This document shows positions 5,180-6,198 of a stretch of 6,198 bases of DNA, in pieces (position 1 is the stretch's first letter; each line of letters opens with the position of its first letter). Both the position numbers and the translations under genes were made by a program. The DNA lies in the NCBI GenBank assembly GCA_965370435.1, contig CBDUUP010000276.1:1-6198 (forward strand), in the 5' to 3' direction. The DNA comes from CBDUUP01 sp965370435. Its GTDB lineage: Bacteria; Chloroflexota; Anaerolineae; Anaerolineales; UBA11579. The notes beneath the pieces were generated by a model. That model was not told the DNA's origin. It saw only the letters and a list, made by a program, of their open reading frames with translations, and did not search any database.

Positions 5180-5605
5180 ATGGCTTTCTACAGCGTTCAT
5201 GGCGCTCAGGCGGCCCAGGCCGCGGCCAAGAAGAAACGCGAAGAAGAGGAAGAAATGACTCAGTACAGCTCGGAAGAATTAGAGACCGATTGGGAATTCA
5301 AGTTTGTGCGCTCGGCGACCGGCGCTTTCAAGAAGCCGGAAGTCGTCGCCCAACTCAGAGAGGAGGAAGCTCTGTCCGATTGGCGGATGGTGGAGAAGTT
5401 CGACAATAACCGCATCCGCTTCAAGCGCCCGGCCAGCGCTCAGCGAAAAGACCACATGCTCCCGTTGGGGATTGACCCTTACAGGTCCCAGTACGGTATT
5501 TCGGAAAGCGCCATGGGATTCCGCATCGCAATGGCGATCCTGCTGGTCGTGGCCGCGGTTATCATTGTTGGAAAACTGATCGAGTATCTGATCAATAACT
5601 CCTAA
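5180..5605 (+). CDS. Small tail-anchored membrane protein, tandem paralogue 1
   Basis: The 141-residue protein has four parts: an Ala/Gln-rich start with a basic KKKR run and an acidic EEEEE run (1-25), a conserved soluble block (about 36-100) with WEFK, FKKPEVVA, WRMVEKFDNNRIRFKRP and IDPYR-QYG, a short linker, and a C-terminal hydrophobic segment (about 113-135). No signal peptide is present, so the soluble part should lie in the cytoplasm, anchored by the tail. I do not recognise a named family. The start at 5180 has GGAG at 5168-5171. The in-frame ATG at 5255 also has GAGGA ahead of it (5246-5250) and may be a second start. The long form is preferred because its N-terminal pattern is kept in all three paralogues. 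It lies downstream of the slipin beyond a palindromic repeat, and cotranscription is possible but unproven. Confidence 0.75.
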   Translation: MAFYSVHGAQAAQAAAKKKREEEEEMTQYSSEELETDWEFKFVRSATGAFKKPEVVAQLREEEALSDWRMVEKFDNNRIRFKRPASAQRKDHMLPLGIDPYRSQYGISESAMGFRIAMAILLVVAAVIIVGKLIEYLINNS

Positions 5606-5652
5606 TAGACGGCGCGCACAAGGAAATTGCTGATGCACAGGCGAAATCGAAA

Positions 5653-6063
5653 ATGACCGGCGGACACTTTGTCATCCACGCGGCTGCGGCCGCAGTTAAA
5701 AAACGACGCCAAGAAGAGGAAGAAATGACCCAGTACACCCAAAATGAATTGGCAAACGATTGGGAATTCAAGATCGTGCAATCGGTGACCGAGGCCTTCA
5801 AGAAACCGGAGGTCGTCGCCCTGCTGAAGGAAGAAGAAGCCTTGGCTGGTTGGCGGATGGTGGAGAAGTTCGACAATAACCGCATCCGCTTCAAGAGGCC
5901 CGCCAGCGCCCAGCGGAAAGACCACATGCTGCCGATGAACATTGACCCCTACCGCACCCAATATGGCATGTCGTCCGCCGGGTTGGGCCTCCGCATCTTG
6001 GTGGTAGTATTCTTGCTCCTGGGGGTCATCATCGCCATCGGCGTGCTGTCCGGAAATATGTAG
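5653..6063 (+). CDS. Small tail-anchored membrane protein, tandem paralogue 2
   Basis: This 136-residue paralogue has the same layout as its neighbour at 5180-5605. An Ala-rich and KKRR/EEEE N-terminus (1-24) is followed by the conserved soluble block, with WRMVEKFDNNRIRFKRP and IDPYRTQYG unchanged, and a C-terminal TM segment (about 112-132). A 46-nt stretch (5850-5895) is identical to 5380-5425. Ribosome-site evidence at 5653 is weak (AGGCG at 5639-5643). The frame stays open upstream to 5599, so a non-ATG start behind AAGGA (5620-5624) is possible, as is the internal ATG at 5725 with GAGGA (5716-5720). A 7-codon ORF (5633-5656) ends on ATGA at this start and could couple translation. Function unknown; repeated copies suggest a hetero-oligomeric or dosage-sensitive membrane component. 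Confidence 0.7.
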   Translation: MTGGHFVIHAAAAAVKKRRQEEEEMTQYTQNELANDWEFKIVQSVTEAFKKPEVVALLKEEEALAGWRMVEKFDNNRIRFKRPASAQRKDHMLPMNIDPYRTQYGMSSAGLGLRILVVVFLLLGVIIAIGVLSGNM

Positions 6064-6087
6064 AGGATATCAGACAGGAGTCAGCCA

Positions 6088-6198
6088 ATGGCTTACCATG
6101 TGCCCCTCGCCGCCCAGGCGGCGAATGAACAACGAAAACGACAGCGGAAAGAGGAAGAAGAAATGACCCCATACACCCGCGAAGAACTGGACGACGGC
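6088..6198 (+). CDS. Small tail-anchored membrane protein, tandem paralogue 3 (partial, cut by window end)
   Basis: The first 37 residues of a third family member are present; the frame is still open at the window end. The start has AGGAG (6076-6080), seven bases before the ATG. The N-terminus MAYH, then AAQAA, a basic RKRQRK run, EEEE and MTPYTREEL, matches the pattern of the two preceding genes, including an internal ATG at 6163 behind GAGGA (6151-6155). It lies only 24 bp after the previous stop, so it is very likely in the same operon. The conserved soluble block and anchor would lie to the right of the window. Confidence 0.75.
   Translation, partial: MAYHVPLAAQAANEQRKRQRKEEEEMTPYTREELDDG

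Overview
The window looks like a bacterial chromosome segment with every supported gene on the + strand. Moderately high GC in the coding regions, sigma-70-type promoters, lipoprotein signal peptides, a slipin paired with a short GntR regulator, and a family of small tail-anchored proteins together suggest a Chloroflexota (Anaerolineae-like) organism. That assignment is an inference from general resemblance and rests on no marker gene.

Left part (1-3585). A near-consensus promoter (102-130) drives a secreted protein with 13 cysteines (215-724), followed by a lipoprotein gene (817-2052) and a hairpin terminator (2076-2097). The unit is then repeated. The second copy starts with a decayed remnant of the cysteine-rich gene (about 2098-2215), which keeps only the signal-peptide region, carries an in-frame stop and has lost about 400 bp. 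It continues with a nearly identical lipoprotein gene (2287-3534) and the same terminator (3558-3585). Both lipoprotein genes have the same 8-bp hairpin just ahead of the ribosome binding site. The lipoproteins loosely resemble RseB/LolA-like envelope proteins, with a C-terminal half like the domain at the end of many Gram-positive anti-sigma or RseB-like proteins.

Middle part (3586-5076). A second promoter, close in sequence to the first, is overlaid by an array of five ACAAT boxes, a likely operator. It precedes a YtrA-type GntR repressor (3693-4133), whose stop codon overlaps the start of a two-TM slipin/stomatin-type SPFH protein (4126-5076). The overlap implies translational coupling and probably a self-regulated operon.

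Right part (5077-6198). A double hairpin built on an inverted 18-mer (5085-5153) separates the slipin from a tandem array of three paralogous small proteins (5180-5605, 5653-6063, and 6088 to beyond the window end). The two complete copies have a C-terminal membrane anchor and share a strictly conserved central block. All three have a conserved Ala-rich, basic then acidic N-terminus, whose Glu codons also form a Shine-Dalgarno-like sequence before an internal ATG.

Taken together, the window encodes membrane and envelope functions. The matching promoters suggest that the secreted/lipoprotein module and the GntR-slipin module may respond together, but this is inference.
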